Source: Flammeovirgaceae bacterium (GTDB lineage Bacteria > Bacteroidota > Bacteroidia > Cytophagales > Cyclobacteriaceae). Taken from it: a DNA stretch of 64,000 nucleotides. The notes under the pieces were generated by a model that saw only the letters and a program-made list of their open reading frames with translations, made no database searches and was not told the DNA's origin. The DNA is taken from contig CP054185.1 in NCBI GenBank assembly GCA_015180985.1, positions 1,357,001-1,421,000 on the forward strand, in the 5' to 3' direction. Shown in pieces: positions 23,701 through 32,565 of the stretch (positions are counted from its first letter, which is position 1; each line of letters begins with the position of its first letter). The position numbers were made by a program, and so were the translations under genes.

Positions 23701-23752
23701 AAAGGAAGAAGAAAAACCAACCGAGGTAAAGAAAGTGCCGGTTACGGCCTGA
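20735..23752 (+). CDS. secDF: protein translocase subunit SecDF fusion
   Basis: 1,005 aa, the fused form usual in Bacteroidota. SecD half: one helix, LSLGLDLQGGMHVTLEV, a large periplasmic domain holding RLPGTGRIQIEIPGA, then GEAIVGPTLG-like and five helices with AVDANVLIFERIKEE. SecF half from about 690: MGVDFKGGRAYIV, periplasmic loop, and GYSINDTVIIFDRIRE. Uses the proton gradient to help pull exported proteins from SecYEG. A Ser/Thr/Lys-rich insert lies at about 260-310 of the periplasmic part. Followed by a terminator. Confidence 0.96.
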   Translation: MQNKGFVVVLTVVIAALCLYYLSFTVVSTRVQRNAIAYATDANGIVDLGKKVAYMDSVWNKPVYNLFGVEFTYKEVKDNELSLGLDLQGGMHVTLEVSPVDIIKGLSGNNKDSAFVKALIKAQQKQKSSEKSFSSLFFESYREDNPDAKLAHVFASTTTRGRISLNDPDEKVIEVVEQEIESAIDRSYTILKNRLDQFGTSAPNIQRLPGTGRIQIEIPGADNPARVRKLLQGVARLEFWDVVEPNDISTSLMSINDLLAKEQRSLALTQTAASTEVKSDTKATSDTTLTDLEKQLQTASVTDTTKSGLDSLQNLNVSPLFARSTPAGTFRYSLKDTAEINRIFRRADVRSLLPRNVGVYWANKPDKDLGNTEALSLYFLDQGRGGKPKLTGEVINDARQDLDEYARPAVSMTMNATGTRIWAKMTAEAASKSPRGRIAIVLDNTVYSAPYVNGEIPNGNSQISGNFTVEEAKDLANILKAGSLPAPTKIVEEAIVGPTLGELARDQGLISTVLGLALVVIFMVMYYAKGGWVANIALLFNIFFILGILAQLDASLTLPGVAGIVLTMGMAVDANVLIFERIKEEMLHGRKLKDAVKTGYQRAFWTIFDSNLTTLITALFLAWLGQGPIRGFAVTLMVGIATSFFTAVYVSRVIVEWMTRKGDESKVSFDTFIARAVKKRRQFEFVRNSKLAYIISSALIVVGLALMLVKGLNMGVDFKGGRAYIVSFNQPVVATNLKVGLSEAFKNAGTEVKNYGSNSTVKVTTSYLIDDDNDAADEKVKQTLIAGLEKITGKQYVDQDSQLNDSRFTISSSSKVGATVADDIKNSAWEASLFSVVAIFIYILIRFRKWQFSTGAIVATLHDTLFVFAAFAIANFFGISFEIDQVFVAAVLTIIGYSINDTVIIFDRIREYIGLGTSHDKKKIVNDAINDTLSRTIITAGTTLLVVITLLIFGGEVLRGFSFALLVGIVVGTYSSVFIAAPIIIDLDKKEEEKPTEVKKVPVTA

Positions 23753-23780
23753 GAAGGGTTAGGTTATAGGGTATAACGGT

Positions 23781-23815
23781 ATAAGGCATTGGGGTTTCCA
23801 ATGCCTTATTTTTTA
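23781..23815 (+). terminator. rho-independent terminator after secDF
   Basis: AAGGCATTGG stem, GGTTT loop, CCAATGCCTT, then ATTTTTT. Perfect 10-bp stem about 30 bp past the stop. Confidence 0.85.
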
Positions 23816-23917
23816 TCAACTTATTTGTGTAAGAGATGCCACATTTGTTTACAGAGAGAGTAGAGTTTTAAGTTCTCGGAGTCCTGAGCTTGCGAAGGCC
23901 CTCAGCCCTATAATTAT

Positions 23918-24391
23918 TTAATCTGCTAAATTTTTCTCAACCCTTAAACCCACCGCCCGCACGCCTTTCAGCGTATCGGTGCGCATAAATTGTTCGAACC
24001 GCATGGCATAACGGCCGCTATACGGAAACGTATGTTTACCGAGTAACAGAAAGCGGTGGTCGTAGATATCGCCAATGCCGCTTTGGCCCAGCGGCTTGCC
24101 GGTTTTTTTATCGAACAAAAATTCGGTGATTAGTTTTTGGTGCAATTCACGACCGGCTGAGTCCAGCAAATGCCAGGTAACGTATAGGTTGGCATATGGG
24201 TAAACCGACTCGTTCCGTACGGTAAGGTACAGGTTGTAGGGCTGCGTGTTGTCGGTAATTTCAAAATCAAACCGGGGCTGCTCGCCTGTCGTCCACAAGC
24301 GGTGGGTGAAGTCGTGGTTTTTTTCATAAAGCCGTGAAGAGTCGCAGCCGGCAATAGTCAGAGATAAAATTAGCATTACAAAATTTCTCAT
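23918..24391 (-). CDS. gldH: gliding motility lipoprotein GldH
   Basis: 157 aa. Lipobox TIAGC at Cys16; then FDFEITDNTQPYNLYLTVRN, LFDKKTGKPLGQSGIGDIYDH and RFEQFMRTDTLKGVRAVGLRVEK, all typical of GldH. An outer-membrane-linked lipoprotein needed for gliding in Flavobacterium. The ATG overlaps the ricT stop by 4 bp, and this gene pair is common in the phylum. It tells that the organism probably glides and has a T9SS. Confidence 0.92.
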   Translation of the reverse strand: MRNFVMLILSLTIAGCDSSRLYEKNHDFTHRLWTTGEQPRFDFEITDNTQPYNLYLTVRNESVYPYANLYVTWHLLDSAGRELHQKLITEFLFDKKTGKPLGQSGIGDIYDHRFLLLGKHTFPYSGRYAMRFEQFMRTDTLKGVRAVGLRVEKNLAD

Positions 24392-25539
24392 CCTTGTTTG
24401 CGTGGTTCGTTGTTGCGGTTATTGCGGTTACCACGGTTGCGTTTTTTCTTCTTTTTCTTTTTGCTCTTGCTGCTGAATTTTTTGTCGAGTTGGGCCAGGT
24501 CGCTGTTCAGCGTGGCTACAGGAATCTTTGCCTCCACTTCATCGGCCTGCAGGGTGGCTGGTTTTTTACCGGCTTTGTTCATTTCCAGTATCTGGTTTAC
24601 CCGCTCTACGTTCAGCGGGTACCAGGTGTTGTCTTCGCGGTAGCCGAACCACATAATTTTACGGAAGATGTCGGTTTTCTGAAGGCGTGCTTCGCCTTGT
24701 TCGGTAAGCAAGGGGGCTTCTATTTTGGGTATGTCGCGCAGGGCATCCATGTAGGTTTCCAACTCGTAGTTAAGGCAGCATTTCAGCCTTCCGCACTGGC
24801 CGGAAAGTTTGCTGGGGTTGAGTGATAAATTTTGATAGCGTGCTGCGCTGGTGGCCACGTTTTTAAAATCGCTGAGCCAGGTGGAGCAGCACAGTTCACG
24901 CCCGCAAACCCCGATGCCGCCCAGGCGCCCGGCTTCCTGCCGTAAGCTAATCTGGCGCATCTCCACCCGTATTTTGAATTCGCCCGCCAGGATGCGGATC
25001 AGTTCACGGAAGTCTACCCGATCTTCGGCCGAGTAGTAAAAAGTGGCTTTCGTATTGTCGGCCTGGTATTCGATGTCGGAAAGCTTCATCTGAAGTTTCA
25101 AATCGCGGATGATTTCGCGCGTGCGGTACAGGGTGGGCAACTCGCGTTTTTTTACTTCCTCAAATTTCTCCAGGTCTTTGGTATGGGCCAGTCGGTAAAT
25201 TTTTTTGATGTCGCTGTCGTTGGCGATTTTCTTTTTCTGCATCTGCAGCCTGACGAGCTCGCCCTGCAGCGACACATAGCCGATGTGATGGCCGGTTTGT
25301 GCCTCTACCACAACGGCATCGCCCGTAACGAGGGTGAGTTTATCGGGATTGCGGAAGTAATCTTTCCGGCCGTTTTTAAACCGTACCTCAATAACATCGA
25401 AACGATCTTCGCGGGGCATCTCCATGTTCGAGAGCCAATCGAACACGTTCATTTTGTTACAACCCCCCGTAAGGCACATACCGTTGTTGTTGCACCCTGC
25501 AACCTTCGTTCCTTTACCTGATGTACATGCGCAGCCCAT
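24388..25539 (-). CDS. ricT: PSP1-domain protein RicT
   Basis: 383 aa. Cysteine motif at the very start (GCACTSGKGTKVAGCNNNGMC), then the PSP1 domain with GVCGRELCCSTWL and LSGQCGRLKCCLNYE, the family's Cys clusters that can hold iron-sulfur clusters. Lys/Arg/Asn-rich tail (KKKKKKKRNRGNRNN) suggests RNA contact. In Bacillus RicT belongs to a complex that aids RNase Y. Co-transcribed with gldH by position. Confidence 0.9.
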   Translation of the reverse strand: MGCACTSGKGTKVAGCNNNGMCLTGGCNKMNVFDWLSNMEMPREDRFDVIEVRFKNGRKDYFRNPDKLTLVTGDAVVVEAQTGHHIGYVSLQGELVRLQMQKKKIANDSDIKKIYRLAHTKDLEKFEEVKKRELPTLYRTREIIRDLKLQMKLSDIEYQADNTKATFYYSAEDRVDFRELIRILAGEFKIRVEMRQISLRQEAGRLGGIGVCGRELCCSTWLSDFKNVATSAARYQNLSLNPSKLSGQCGRLKCCLNYELETYMDALRDIPKIEAPLLTEQGEARLQKTDIFRKIMWFGYREDNTWYPLNVERVNQILEMNKAGKKPATLQADEVEAKIPVATLNSDLAQLDKKFSSKSKKKKKKKRNRGNRNNRNNEPRKQG

Positions 25540-25546
25540 AGGAGTA

Positions 25547-25897
25547 CTATTGAATAAGCCTGAGCGATAAACCTTTAATTTTACTAAATTCCCTGTCGCG
25601 CGTAATCAAGGGTATATCCAGATGTATTGCACTGGCTGCAATCACAGAATCAGGCAATCTGATTTTTTGTTTCTGTTTCAATTCGATAACCAATTCCTTT
25701 ACGGGTTTTGTTAAACCGACAATAAAGCAATCCCGAAGAAGTGTTTGAAAGAAAGACTTCTGTTTTAGAGTAATTTTATGCCATCCAAGTAATTCAATTT
25801 CAGATATGACGGATACATACAGGTTGTTTCCATCCAAATGGATGTCAATACCAGTTTTTCCTTCAGCCAGGTCAACCAAAATATCAAGACCACTCAT
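25547..25897 (-). CDS. PIN-domain protein, VapC-like, probably missing its first motif
   Basis: 116 aa. The later PIN pattern is present: LYVSVISEIELLGW, a RLPDSVIAASAIHLDIPLITRDREFSKI end with two conserved Asp. The opening should read like LIDTNxxIYxL, but here MSGLDILVDLAEGKTG goes straight on, so the first catalytic Asp segment seems deleted. The remains of an antitoxin lie directly upstream in the same frame with no stop between. I expect an inactive remnant, although the frame is open. Confidence 0.6.
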   Translation of the reverse strand: MSGLDILVDLAEGKTGIDIHLDGNNLYVSVISEIELLGWHKITLKQKSFFQTLLRDCFIVGLTKPVKELVIELKQKQKIRLPDSVIAASAIHLDIPLITRDREFSKIKGLSLRLIQ

Positions 25898-25993
25898 AAC
25901 GTGTTGCTCTCTGGTACTCCAGTCCGTCTAACCCCCTGACGAGTTTACCAAAATACTTTTTGGCAAGAAACCCTGTTTTTTTGGGGGGCGATG
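25898..25993 (-). pseudogene. antitoxin remnant fused in frame to the PIN gene
   Basis: Read in the frame of the PIN gene, this stretch gives KKTGFLAKKYFGKLVRGLDG then LEYQREQHV before the PIN ATG. GK..G.DGLEYQR resembles the C-terminus of small antitoxins next to such PIN toxins. No start codon is present in frame up to purD and no stop divides the two, consistent with decay or deletion. Confidence 0.5.
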
Positions 25994-26031
25994 TGCTCTC
26001 GTTTTTTTTTATGACTTCCTTCGATTTTGAC

Positions 26032-27360
26032 TTACTCCTCCTTACGCGTGTATTCATGCTCTATTTTTTCTCTTAAAGTTAGTAAATCCAATCCGATGTC
26101 TTTTCTATAATACACACCTTCCCAGTTTAGCCGGGTAACTTCCTTGTATGCTTTTTGCCTGGCAATTGAAACATCCATATTCATTCCGGTAACGGCCAAC
26201 ACGCGGCCTCCGTTTGTAAGTACATGGTTGTTGGCAGCCTGGGTGCCAGCATGAAATACCAGTGCCTCGGTTGCTGTGTTTAATCCGGTAATTTCTTTTC
26301 CTTTTTCAAAATCTCCGGGGTATCCGCCAGACGCCATCACTACGGTAACGGCACTTTGCTGATCGATTTCAACGGTGTGGTTTTTCAGGTTACCGGTTGC
26401 GGCAGCTAATAGTAATTCAACCAGATCGTTTTTAATCCGGGGCATTACGGCCTGTGTTTCAGGGTCGCCCATACGAACATTGTATTCTATAACGTAGGGA
26501 TTACCGCCAACATTCATCAGACCGATGAAAATGAACCCGCGGTAATCAATGCCTTCCTGCTGAAGTCCGTGGATGGTTGGCTTTACAACCTGTTCTTCTA
26601 CCTTGCGCATAAAGACAGCATCGGCAAAAACAACGGGCGATACTGCACCCATGCCGCCTGTGTTGGGACCGGTGTCGCCATCGCCAATGCGTTTGTAGTC
26701 TTTGGCTTCCGGAAGGATGACGTAATCCTTTCCATCGGTGAGTACAAAAACTGAAAGTTCAATTCCTTTTAAAAACTCTTCAATCAGTACTTTCCTGCCA
26801 GCTTCACCGAATTTTCCCCCACTTAGCATAGCGGTTATTTCCCGTCCGGCTTCTTCTTTATCCTCAGTAATGATTACCCCTTTACCGGCTGCCAGGCCAT
26901 CGGCCTTAAGGACGATGGGCGGCTTGCACTGATTAATGTAAGCCAGTGCCTGCTGCGTTTCACCGGCATTAAATGTTTTTGCTTTGGCTGTCGGGATAGT
27001 ATGCCGGAGCATGAACTGCTTGGAAAAATCCTTGCTGCCTTCCAGCCGGGCTCCGGCTTTGCCCGGCCCCAAGAGCGGTATCTTTTTAAGCTCCGGGTCG
27101 GATGCAAAATAATCTCGCAGGCCTTTTACCAGAGGCAATTCAGGACCTGTCACCAATAAATCAATACCGGTTTCTTTACAGAAATTGCCAAGCTTTTCAA
27201 AATCATCAACCGCTATGGAAATGTTTTGTGCGATGGCGGCTGTACCCGCATTGCCCGGAGCTACAAACAGGGCACCGCACAGCCGGCTTTGCTTAATTTT
27301 CCAGGCCAGGGCATGTTCGCGGCCGCCATTACCGATAAGCAAAATGTTGAGTGACTTCAT
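26032..27360 (-). CDS. purD: phosphoribosylamine-glycine ligase
   Basis: 442 aa from ATG 27360 (MKSLNILLIGNGGREHALAW). Has APGNAGT, PELPLVKGLRD, KADGLAAGKGVI, TGGMGAVSP and YNVRMGDPETQ: ATP-grasp GARS. Second step of de novo purine synthesis. Normal length. Confidence 0.97.
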   Translation of the reverse strand: MKSLNILLIGNGGREHALAWKIKQSRLCGALFVAPGNAGTAAIAQNISIAVDDFEKLGNFCKETGIDLLVTGPELPLVKGLRDYFASDPELKKIPLLGPGKAGARLEGSKDFSKQFMLRHTIPTAKAKTFNAGETQQALAYINQCKPPIVLKADGLAAGKGVIITEDKEEAGREITAMLSGGKFGEAGRKVLIEEFLKGIELSVFVLTDGKDYVILPEAKDYKRIGDGDTGPNTGGMGAVSPVVFADAVFMRKVEEQVVKPTIHGLQQEGIDYRGFIFIGLMNVGGNPYVIEYNVRMGDPETQAVMPRIKNDLVELLLAAATGNLKNHTVEIDQQSAVTVVMASGGYPGDFEKGKEITGLNTATEALVFHAGTQAANNHVLTNGGRVLAVTGMNMDVSIARQKAYKEVTRLNWEGVYYRKDIGLDLLTLREKIEHEYTRKEE

Positions 27361-27418
27361 AAAGGCCCCAAAGATGGGCAAACCCCTGTAAAATTCAAGC
27401 AGGCTTTAGTGCCGATGG

Positions 27419-29611
27419 TTAATGGGCGTACTCGCTCATAAAGGCCAGGCGGGCCAGCCTGATTTCCTCTTCGGTATAATCGGCCAGCGAGTCGTCATTC
27501 AGTGCGGCTTCCAGGCTGTCGGTTTCGGCATTCATGAAATAATCGTGAATATCGTCCAACTTGTGGGCGTCAAGCACCTGATCAATATAATAATTCAGGT
27601 TAAGTTTTGTTCCGGAGTAGCTGATGTTTTCAATTTCGGTAAGCAGTTCTTCAAAACTCAGGTTGGCCATTTCGGCAATTTCTTCCAGGTCAACTTTTTT
27701 ATCGATTTGCTGAATGATGAAGATTTTTGTTTTGGATTTGTTAACCGATGACTTTACGACCACTTCGGTGGCTGTTTCAATGTCGTTGTCTTCAACGTAT
27801 TTCTGAATCACTTCCAAAAACTCTTTGCCAAATTTGTTCACCTTGCCCATGCCTACACCGTTTACCTGGGCCAGGTCTTCTTTGGTGGTGGGGTAGGTGG
27901 TGGCCATTTCTTCCAGTGAAGGATCCTGAAAGATTACATAGGGAGGGAGGTTGCGTTCCTTGGCAATTTTTTTCCGAAGCGTTTTAAGCATTTCAAACAG
28001 CTTATCGTCATACGCTTTGGCGTTAACGGGTGCGCGCTCGCTGGATACTTCCTCATCTTCCAGGTCGGTGGTAAAGTCATGATCGCGGGCCAGTTCTATG
28101 GCGTGCGGCTTTTTCAAAAAGGCTTCTCCTTTTTTCGAGAGTTTCAGGGCACCGATGTTTTCGATGTCTTTTTCCAGGTATTGATAAATAAGTGCCTGCC
28201 GGATAACGGACTTCCAAAAGTCGGCATCTTCATCGCCACCTTTACCGTAAATAGCCAGGTCAAAATGGGCATAACTTTTAACGTATTCGTCCTCAATACC
28301 ACGGATAACGTTTACAAGGTGATTAAGCCCGAAACGTTCGTTGGTTTGTTTAACGGCTTGCAACACCATTTTTACGTACTCCATGCCATCAAAACGTTCT
28401 CTCGGGTGCACGCAGTTATCGCACATGCCGCAGTTGTCTTCGGTAAATTCTTCACCGAAGTAGTGCAGCAGCTGGCGCCTGCGGCACACGGGTGACTCGG
28501 CATAGTATTCCATTTCCTGTAGCAGGATGCGGGCGTTTTCGCGCTCCTGCACGGATTTGTCTTTATTAAATTTTTCCAGTTTGTTCAGGTCGTTATGGCT
28601 GTAAAACATAAGGCAGTGGCCTTCCAGACCGTCACGGCCGGAGCGGCCCGTTTCCTGATAGTAGCCCTCCAGCGATTTGGGCACATCATAATGAACCACA
28701 AACCGAACATCGGGTTTATCAATGCCCATGCCGAAGGCAATGGTGGCTACTATAATGTCGATTTCTTCGTTGAGAAAAGCATCCTGATTTTTTTCCCGAA
28801 CATCCGGATCCAGTCCGGCATGGTAGGGTGCTGCTTTAAATCCATTTACTGAAATCAGGTTGGCGATTTCCTCAACCTTTTTGCGGCTGAGGCAATACAC
28901 AATGCCCGATTTGCCCCGGTTATCGCGCAGAAATTTAATGAGTTGTTTCTTGGTTTCCTTCTTTGGGCGCACTTCGTAGTACAGGTTCTTGCGGTTGAAG
29001 GAGCTGATGAATACATCAGCATCTTCCATCTGCAGGTTTTTCTGGATGTCAATCTGTACTTTGGGTGTTGCCGTGGCTGTAAGGGCCATGATGGGTAAAT
29101 CACCCAGTTGCTGAATCATAGACTTTATCCTGCGGTACTCCGGCCGGAAGTCATGGCCCCATTCGGATATACAATGGGCTTCGTCTATGGCAACAAACGA
29201 AACTTTTACTTTTTTAAGGAATTCAATGTTTTCCTCTTTAGTAAGCGATTCAGGTGCTACATACAGCAACTTAACCGTGCCGGCCAAGGCATCTTTTTTG
29301 AGCCGTGTTATTTCGCCTTTTGACAAGGTGGAGTTAAGAAAGCGGGCATTAACACCATAGGCATTTAGCTGGTCAACCTGGTTTTTCATCAGGGCAATAA
29401 GGGGGGAGATAACCACGGCAAGGCCATCCAGCAGCAAAGCGGGCAACTGGTAACACAGCGACTTGCCGGCACCTGTGGGCATTATTACGAACGTATTTCT
29501 TCCTTCCAGCAGATTCCGGATGATAGTTTCCTGATTACCCCGGAAGTGGCCGTAGCCGAAAACCTCTTTCAGCTTCAGTTTTAATGCGTCTTTCTCTTCA
29601 ACCAACATCAT
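27419..29611 (-). CDS. recQ: ATP-dependent DNA helicase RecQ
   Basis: 730 aa. Motif I MPTGAGKSLCYQLPA (~43-57), DEAH box in AIDEAHCISEWGHDFRPEY, ATIAFGMGIDKPDVR, QETGRSGRDG, then the zinc site CRRRQLLHYFGEEF..CGMCDNC, winged helix, and an HRDC domain (~535-610). The ~110-residue acidic tail with a possible second helical domain is usual for Bacteroidota RecQ. Acts in DNA repair and recombination. Two candidate ATGs at 29611 and 29608. Confidence 0.96.
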   Translation of the reverse strand: MMLVEEKDALKLKLKEVFGYGHFRGNQETIIRNLLEGRNTFVIMPTGAGKSLCYQLPALLLDGLAVVISPLIALMKNQVDQLNAYGVNARFLNSTLSKGEITRLKKDALAGTVKLLYVAPESLTKEENIEFLKKVKVSFVAIDEAHCISEWGHDFRPEYRRIKSMIQQLGDLPIMALTATATPKVQIDIQKNLQMEDADVFISSFNRKNLYYEVRPKKETKKQLIKFLRDNRGKSGIVYCLSRKKVEEIANLISVNGFKAAPYHAGLDPDVREKNQDAFLNEEIDIIVATIAFGMGIDKPDVRFVVHYDVPKSLEGYYQETGRSGRDGLEGHCLMFYSHNDLNKLEKFNKDKSVQERENARILLQEMEYYAESPVCRRRQLLHYFGEEFTEDNCGMCDNCVHPRERFDGMEYVKMVLQAVKQTNERFGLNHLVNVIRGIEDEYVKSYAHFDLAIYGKGGDEDADFWKSVIRQALIYQYLEKDIENIGALKLSKKGEAFLKKPHAIELARDHDFTTDLEDEEVSSERAPVNAKAYDDKLFEMLKTLRKKIAKERNLPPYVIFQDPSLEEMATTYPTTKEDLAQVNGVGMGKVNKFGKEFLEVIQKYVEDNDIETATEVVVKSSVNKSKTKIFIIQQIDKKVDLEEIAEMANLSFEELLTEIENISYSGTKLNLNYYIDQVLDAHKLDDIHDYFMNAETDSLEAALNDDSLADYTEEEIRLARLAFMSEYAH

Positions 29612-29644
29612 AATTACCTAACAACAGTTAGTGTCAAATCTTTC

Positions 29645-29652
29645 TATCTTTG
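29645..29652 (+). promoter_or_regulatory. candidate -7 element for kdsD
   Basis: TATCTTTG matches TAnnTTTG. It overlaps the most upstream possible TTG (29650), so translation must start later, at the TTG at 29683, which is preceded by GAAAGGG. Confidence 0.5.
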
Positions 29653-29682
29653 CCTGCTGACAAAGCTAATTTTGAAAGGGAA

Positions 29683-30651
29683 TTGAATTTAGTAAAAAAT
29701 ATTAAAAACATTGCACGGGAAGTATTAATAAATGAATCCCGTGCGATAGAAAATCTCACAAATTTTATTGATGACGACTTTGAGGCCTGTGTAAACGAAA
29801 TTTATTCGTCAAAAGGCCGGGTTGTCATAACAGGCATTGGCAAAAGCGCCATAATAGCCAATAAAATTGTGGCTACACTAAATTCAACCGGCACGCCCGC
29901 CCTGTTTATGCATGCTGCCGATGCTATTCATGGCGATTTAGGCATGATTCAACAAGACGATATTGTTATTTGTATCTCCAAAAGTGGCAATACTCCGGAG
30001 ATAAAGGTACTGGTGCCGTTACTAAAACGAAGGGGCTCCAAACTTGTTGCCCTGGTAAGCAACACCAAATCCTATCTGGCCCAACAGGCAGATTTTGTTT
30101 TGAATGCAACAATTGAGCAAGAGGCTTGCCCTAACAACCTGGCCCCTACTACCAGCACTACCGCCCACCTGGCCATGGGCGATGCCCTTGCGGTTTGCCT
30201 GGTTAACCTGCGCAATTTTACCGATGCCGATTTTGCCAAGTTTCATCCGGGCGGGGCGTTGGGTAAACAGCTTTACCTGAAGGTTTCGGATATTTCAGTA
30301 AACAATGAACTCCCGTTGGTAAGCCGCGATGCCACCCTGAGGGAAGTAATTGTGGAGATAACCTCAAAACGATTGGGGTGTACTGCCGTAGTAGATGATG
30401 ACAAGAGGCTACTGGGTATTATTACCGATGGCGATTTGCGAAGAATGCTTCAGAAAAACCCCGACCTGACGGGCATCCGCGCAGGCGACATCATGACCAG
30501 CAACCCAAAGCATATTCAAAAAGACGAATTTGCTGTGAAAGCACTTCATCAAATGCAGGAGAACAATATTACCCAGCTTGTGGTAATGGATGGTGAAAAG
30601 ATTAGCGGATTCATTCACCTGCATGATTTACTGAAGGAGGGCATAGCCTGA
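29683..30651 (+). CDS. kdsD: arabinose-5-phosphate isomerase, KpsF/GutQ family
   Basis: About 322 aa. SIS domain with GRVVITGIGKSAIIANKI, CISKSGNTPEIKVL and FHPGGALGKQL, followed by two CBS domains (DISVNNELP... and DIMTSNPKHIQ...). Makes arabinose 5-phosphate for Kdo in lipopolysaccharide. The start is TTG 29683, chosen from the promoter position. Mannose nucleotide synthesis follows at 30695. Confidence 0.9.
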   Translation: MNLVKNIKNIAREVLINESRAIENLTNFIDDDFEACVNEIYSSKGRVVITGIGKSAIIANKIVATLNSTGTPALFMHAADAIHGDLGMIQQDDIVICISKSGNTPEIKVLVPLLKRRGSKLVALVSNTKSYLAQQADFVLNATIEQEACPNNLAPTTSTTAHLAMGDALAVCLVNLRNFTDADFAKFHPGGALGKQLYLKVSDISVNNELPLVSRDATLREVIVEITSKRLGCTAVVDDDKRLLGIITDGDLRRMLQKNPDLTGIRAGDIMTSNPKHIQKDEFAVKALHQMQENNITQLVVMDGEKISGFIHLHDLLKEGIA

Positions 30652-30694
30652 TTGAACCATGAACCCTAACGCTTCCTGACACGAAGAAGCCGAA

Positions 30695-31774
30695 ATGAAG
30701 AAAAACCTGTATGTGGTATTAATGGCCGGGGGCGTGGGAGTACGCTTCTGGCCCTATAGCCGCAACGAAAGACCCAAACAATTTCTGGATGTATTGGGTA
30801 TCGGTAAAACCTTATTGCAGCTAACCTATGAACGCTTCCTGCCGCTGTGCCCGCCCGACCGGATTTACGTGGTGACCCATGAAGAGCATGCCCACCTGGT
30901 TCAGGAGCAGTTGCCCGATTTAAAAGCAGAACAAATACTGGCCGAACCCATGCGTAAAAACACCGCAGCCTGTATTGCCTATGCCAGCTACCGTATCCGT
31001 CAACACCAAAATGATGCGGTGATTATCGTTAGCCCGGCCGATCACCTGATCATGAAAGAAAATGAGTTTCAGCACGTGCTCACCCGGGCGGTTGATTACG
31101 CGCAAGAGCAAGATAAACTGATTACGCTGGGAATTACACCCTCCCGACCGGAAACCGGTTACGGCTACATTCAGTTTCTGCCCGATAAAAAGTTTATAAA
31201 AAAAGTAAAGACGTTTACTGAAAAGCCCCAGTTGGCATTGGCCAAGAAGTTTCTGGAGAGCGGTGATTTTGTGTGGAACTCCGGGATTTTTGTTTGGGGT
31301 GTTCAAGCCATCATTCGCGCACTTGAAGAGCACATGTCCGAAATGGCCGAGGCATTTGAAGAATGCAGCGAGTCGTTTGGCACAAATGAAGAGCACAAAG
31401 CGGTTGCCGAGGCGTATGCACAATGCAAAAGCATCTCCATTGATTACGGAATTATGGAAAAGGCTACCAACGTGTATGTATGTCAGGCCTCGTTTACATG
31501 GTCCGATCTGGGCTCGTGGGCTTCCATTCACGATATTTCGGCTAAAGACAAGGAGAACAACATGGTTAGCGGGCGTGTGTTGGTGTATGATTCGCGCAAT
31601 TCCATTATCCGGGCCTCTTCGGCTGATAAGCTGTTGGTTGTGCAGGGCCTTAACGGGTACCTGGTGGGCGAATTTGGTAACGTGATTATTGTGTGTGAGA
31701 AAGACCGGGAAGACTTGTTCCGCCAGTTTGTAAATGATGTGAAGGCACTGAAAGGTGGAGGAGAATTTTTATAA
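30695..31774 (+). CDS. mannose-1-phosphate guanylyltransferase
   Basis: 359 aa. VLMAGGVGVRFWPYSRNERPK at the start, then EPMRKNTAACIAYASY, VSPADHLI, TLGITPSRPETGYGYI and FTEKPQ, and WNSGIFVW. Single-domain GDP-mannose pyrophosphorylase lacking the isomerase half of ManC. Supplies GDP-mannose for glycans, likely including those of the cluster at 40-53 kb. Confidence 0.93.
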   Translation: MKKNLYVVLMAGGVGVRFWPYSRNERPKQFLDVLGIGKTLLQLTYERFLPLCPPDRIYVVTHEEHAHLVQEQLPDLKAEQILAEPMRKNTAACIAYASYRIRQHQNDAVIIVSPADHLIMKENEFQHVLTRAVDYAQEQDKLITLGITPSRPETGYGYIQFLPDKKFIKKVKTFTEKPQLALAKKFLESGDFVWNSGIFVWGVQAIIRALEEHMSEMAEAFEECSESFGTNEEHKAVAEAYAQCKSISIDYGIMEKATNVYVCQASFTWSDLGSWASIHDISAKDKENNMVSGRVLVYDSRNSIIRASSADKLLVVQGLNGYLVGEFGNVIIVCEKDREDLFRQFVNDVKALKGGGEFL

Positions 31775-31809
31775 TAAAGAGGTATTCGAACAGCTTATAC
31801 TACTTAGCT

Positions 31810-32556
31810 TTATCGAAATGTTCTCTGCCGTACTATTTCATAAATCGCAATTCCTGCGGCTACACTTACATTTAATGATCCGATTTTCCCACTCATCGGG
31901 ATTTTTACGAGTTCATCGCAGGTGCGCAGGAGATCATCCGAGATGCCATCCTCTTCTGACCCCATAAGAAGAGCAATGGGTCCGCTGATTACAACTTCAT
32001 AAATTGTCTTTGCGGCCTTTTCTGTGCACGCTATCACTGTTACGCCATTGTCGTGCAGAAACTTTACGGTTTTTCGTAAGTCCTTTTCGCGGCAAACCGG
32101 CAGGTGGTTCAATGCCCCGGCCGATGTTTTCATGGCATCACCCGAAACGGGTGCGCTTCCTTTTTCAGCGATGATCAAACCATCCACACCGGCACACTCG
32201 GCTGTACGGGCAATGGCGCCAAAGTTGCGCACATCGGTAATCCGGTCGAGGATTATAAAGAACGGTTCGCGGCCCTGGCTGTATGCAAAGTGGATGAGGT
32301 CATCCAGCGAGGCATACGTTACCGAGGACAGCAGGCACACCACACCCTGGTGGTTTTTAGGGGTAAACCGGTTCAGTTTCTCAACCGGAACATAAGTAAA
32401 TGAAATGTTGCGCTCGCGCACCAGTCTGAGCAATTCCCGCAGCAACTCGTTATTCAGGCCTTTTTGAATGAAGAGCCGTTCAATTTCCCTTCCGGCAACG
32501 ATGGCTTCCATCACGGCACGGGTGCCGTAAATCATGTCGGGTTTGGTCATGCTCAA
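31810..32556 (-). CDS. rlmB: 23S rRNA 2'-O-methyltransferase RlmB-type (SpoU/TrmH family)
   Basis: 248 aa. N-terminal substrate-binding domain with YGTRAVMEAI, then the knotted SPOUT domain: ILDRITDVRNFGAIARTAECAG, MGSEEDGISDDLL and SLNVSVAAGIAIYE. RlmB methylates G2251 of 23S rRNA; other SpoU members act on tRNA, so the site is likely but not proven. Upstream GWxTD gene in the same direction. Confidence 0.9.
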   Translation of the reverse strand: MSMTKPDMIYGTRAVMEAIVAGREIERLFIQKGLNNELLRELLRLVRERNISFTYVPVEKLNRFTPKNHQGVVCLLSSVTYASLDDLIHFAYSQGREPFFIILDRITDVRNFGAIARTAECAGVDGLIIAEKGSAPVSGDAMKTSAGALNHLPVCREKDLRKTVKFLHDNGVTVIACTEKAAKTIYEVVISGPIALLMGSEEDGISDDLLRTCDELVKIPMSGKIGSLNVSVAAGIAIYEIVRQRTFR

Positions 32557-32565
32557 AAATACAAA

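Noticed and set aside
23870-23915. REP-like element around CCTGAGCTTGCGAAGG
   Set aside because: Looks like a dispersed repeat but is short and has no second copy in the window.
24394-24825. 143-residue frame antisense to ricT
   Set aside because: Codon bias and protein motifs support ricT on the minus strand; this frame is its shadow.
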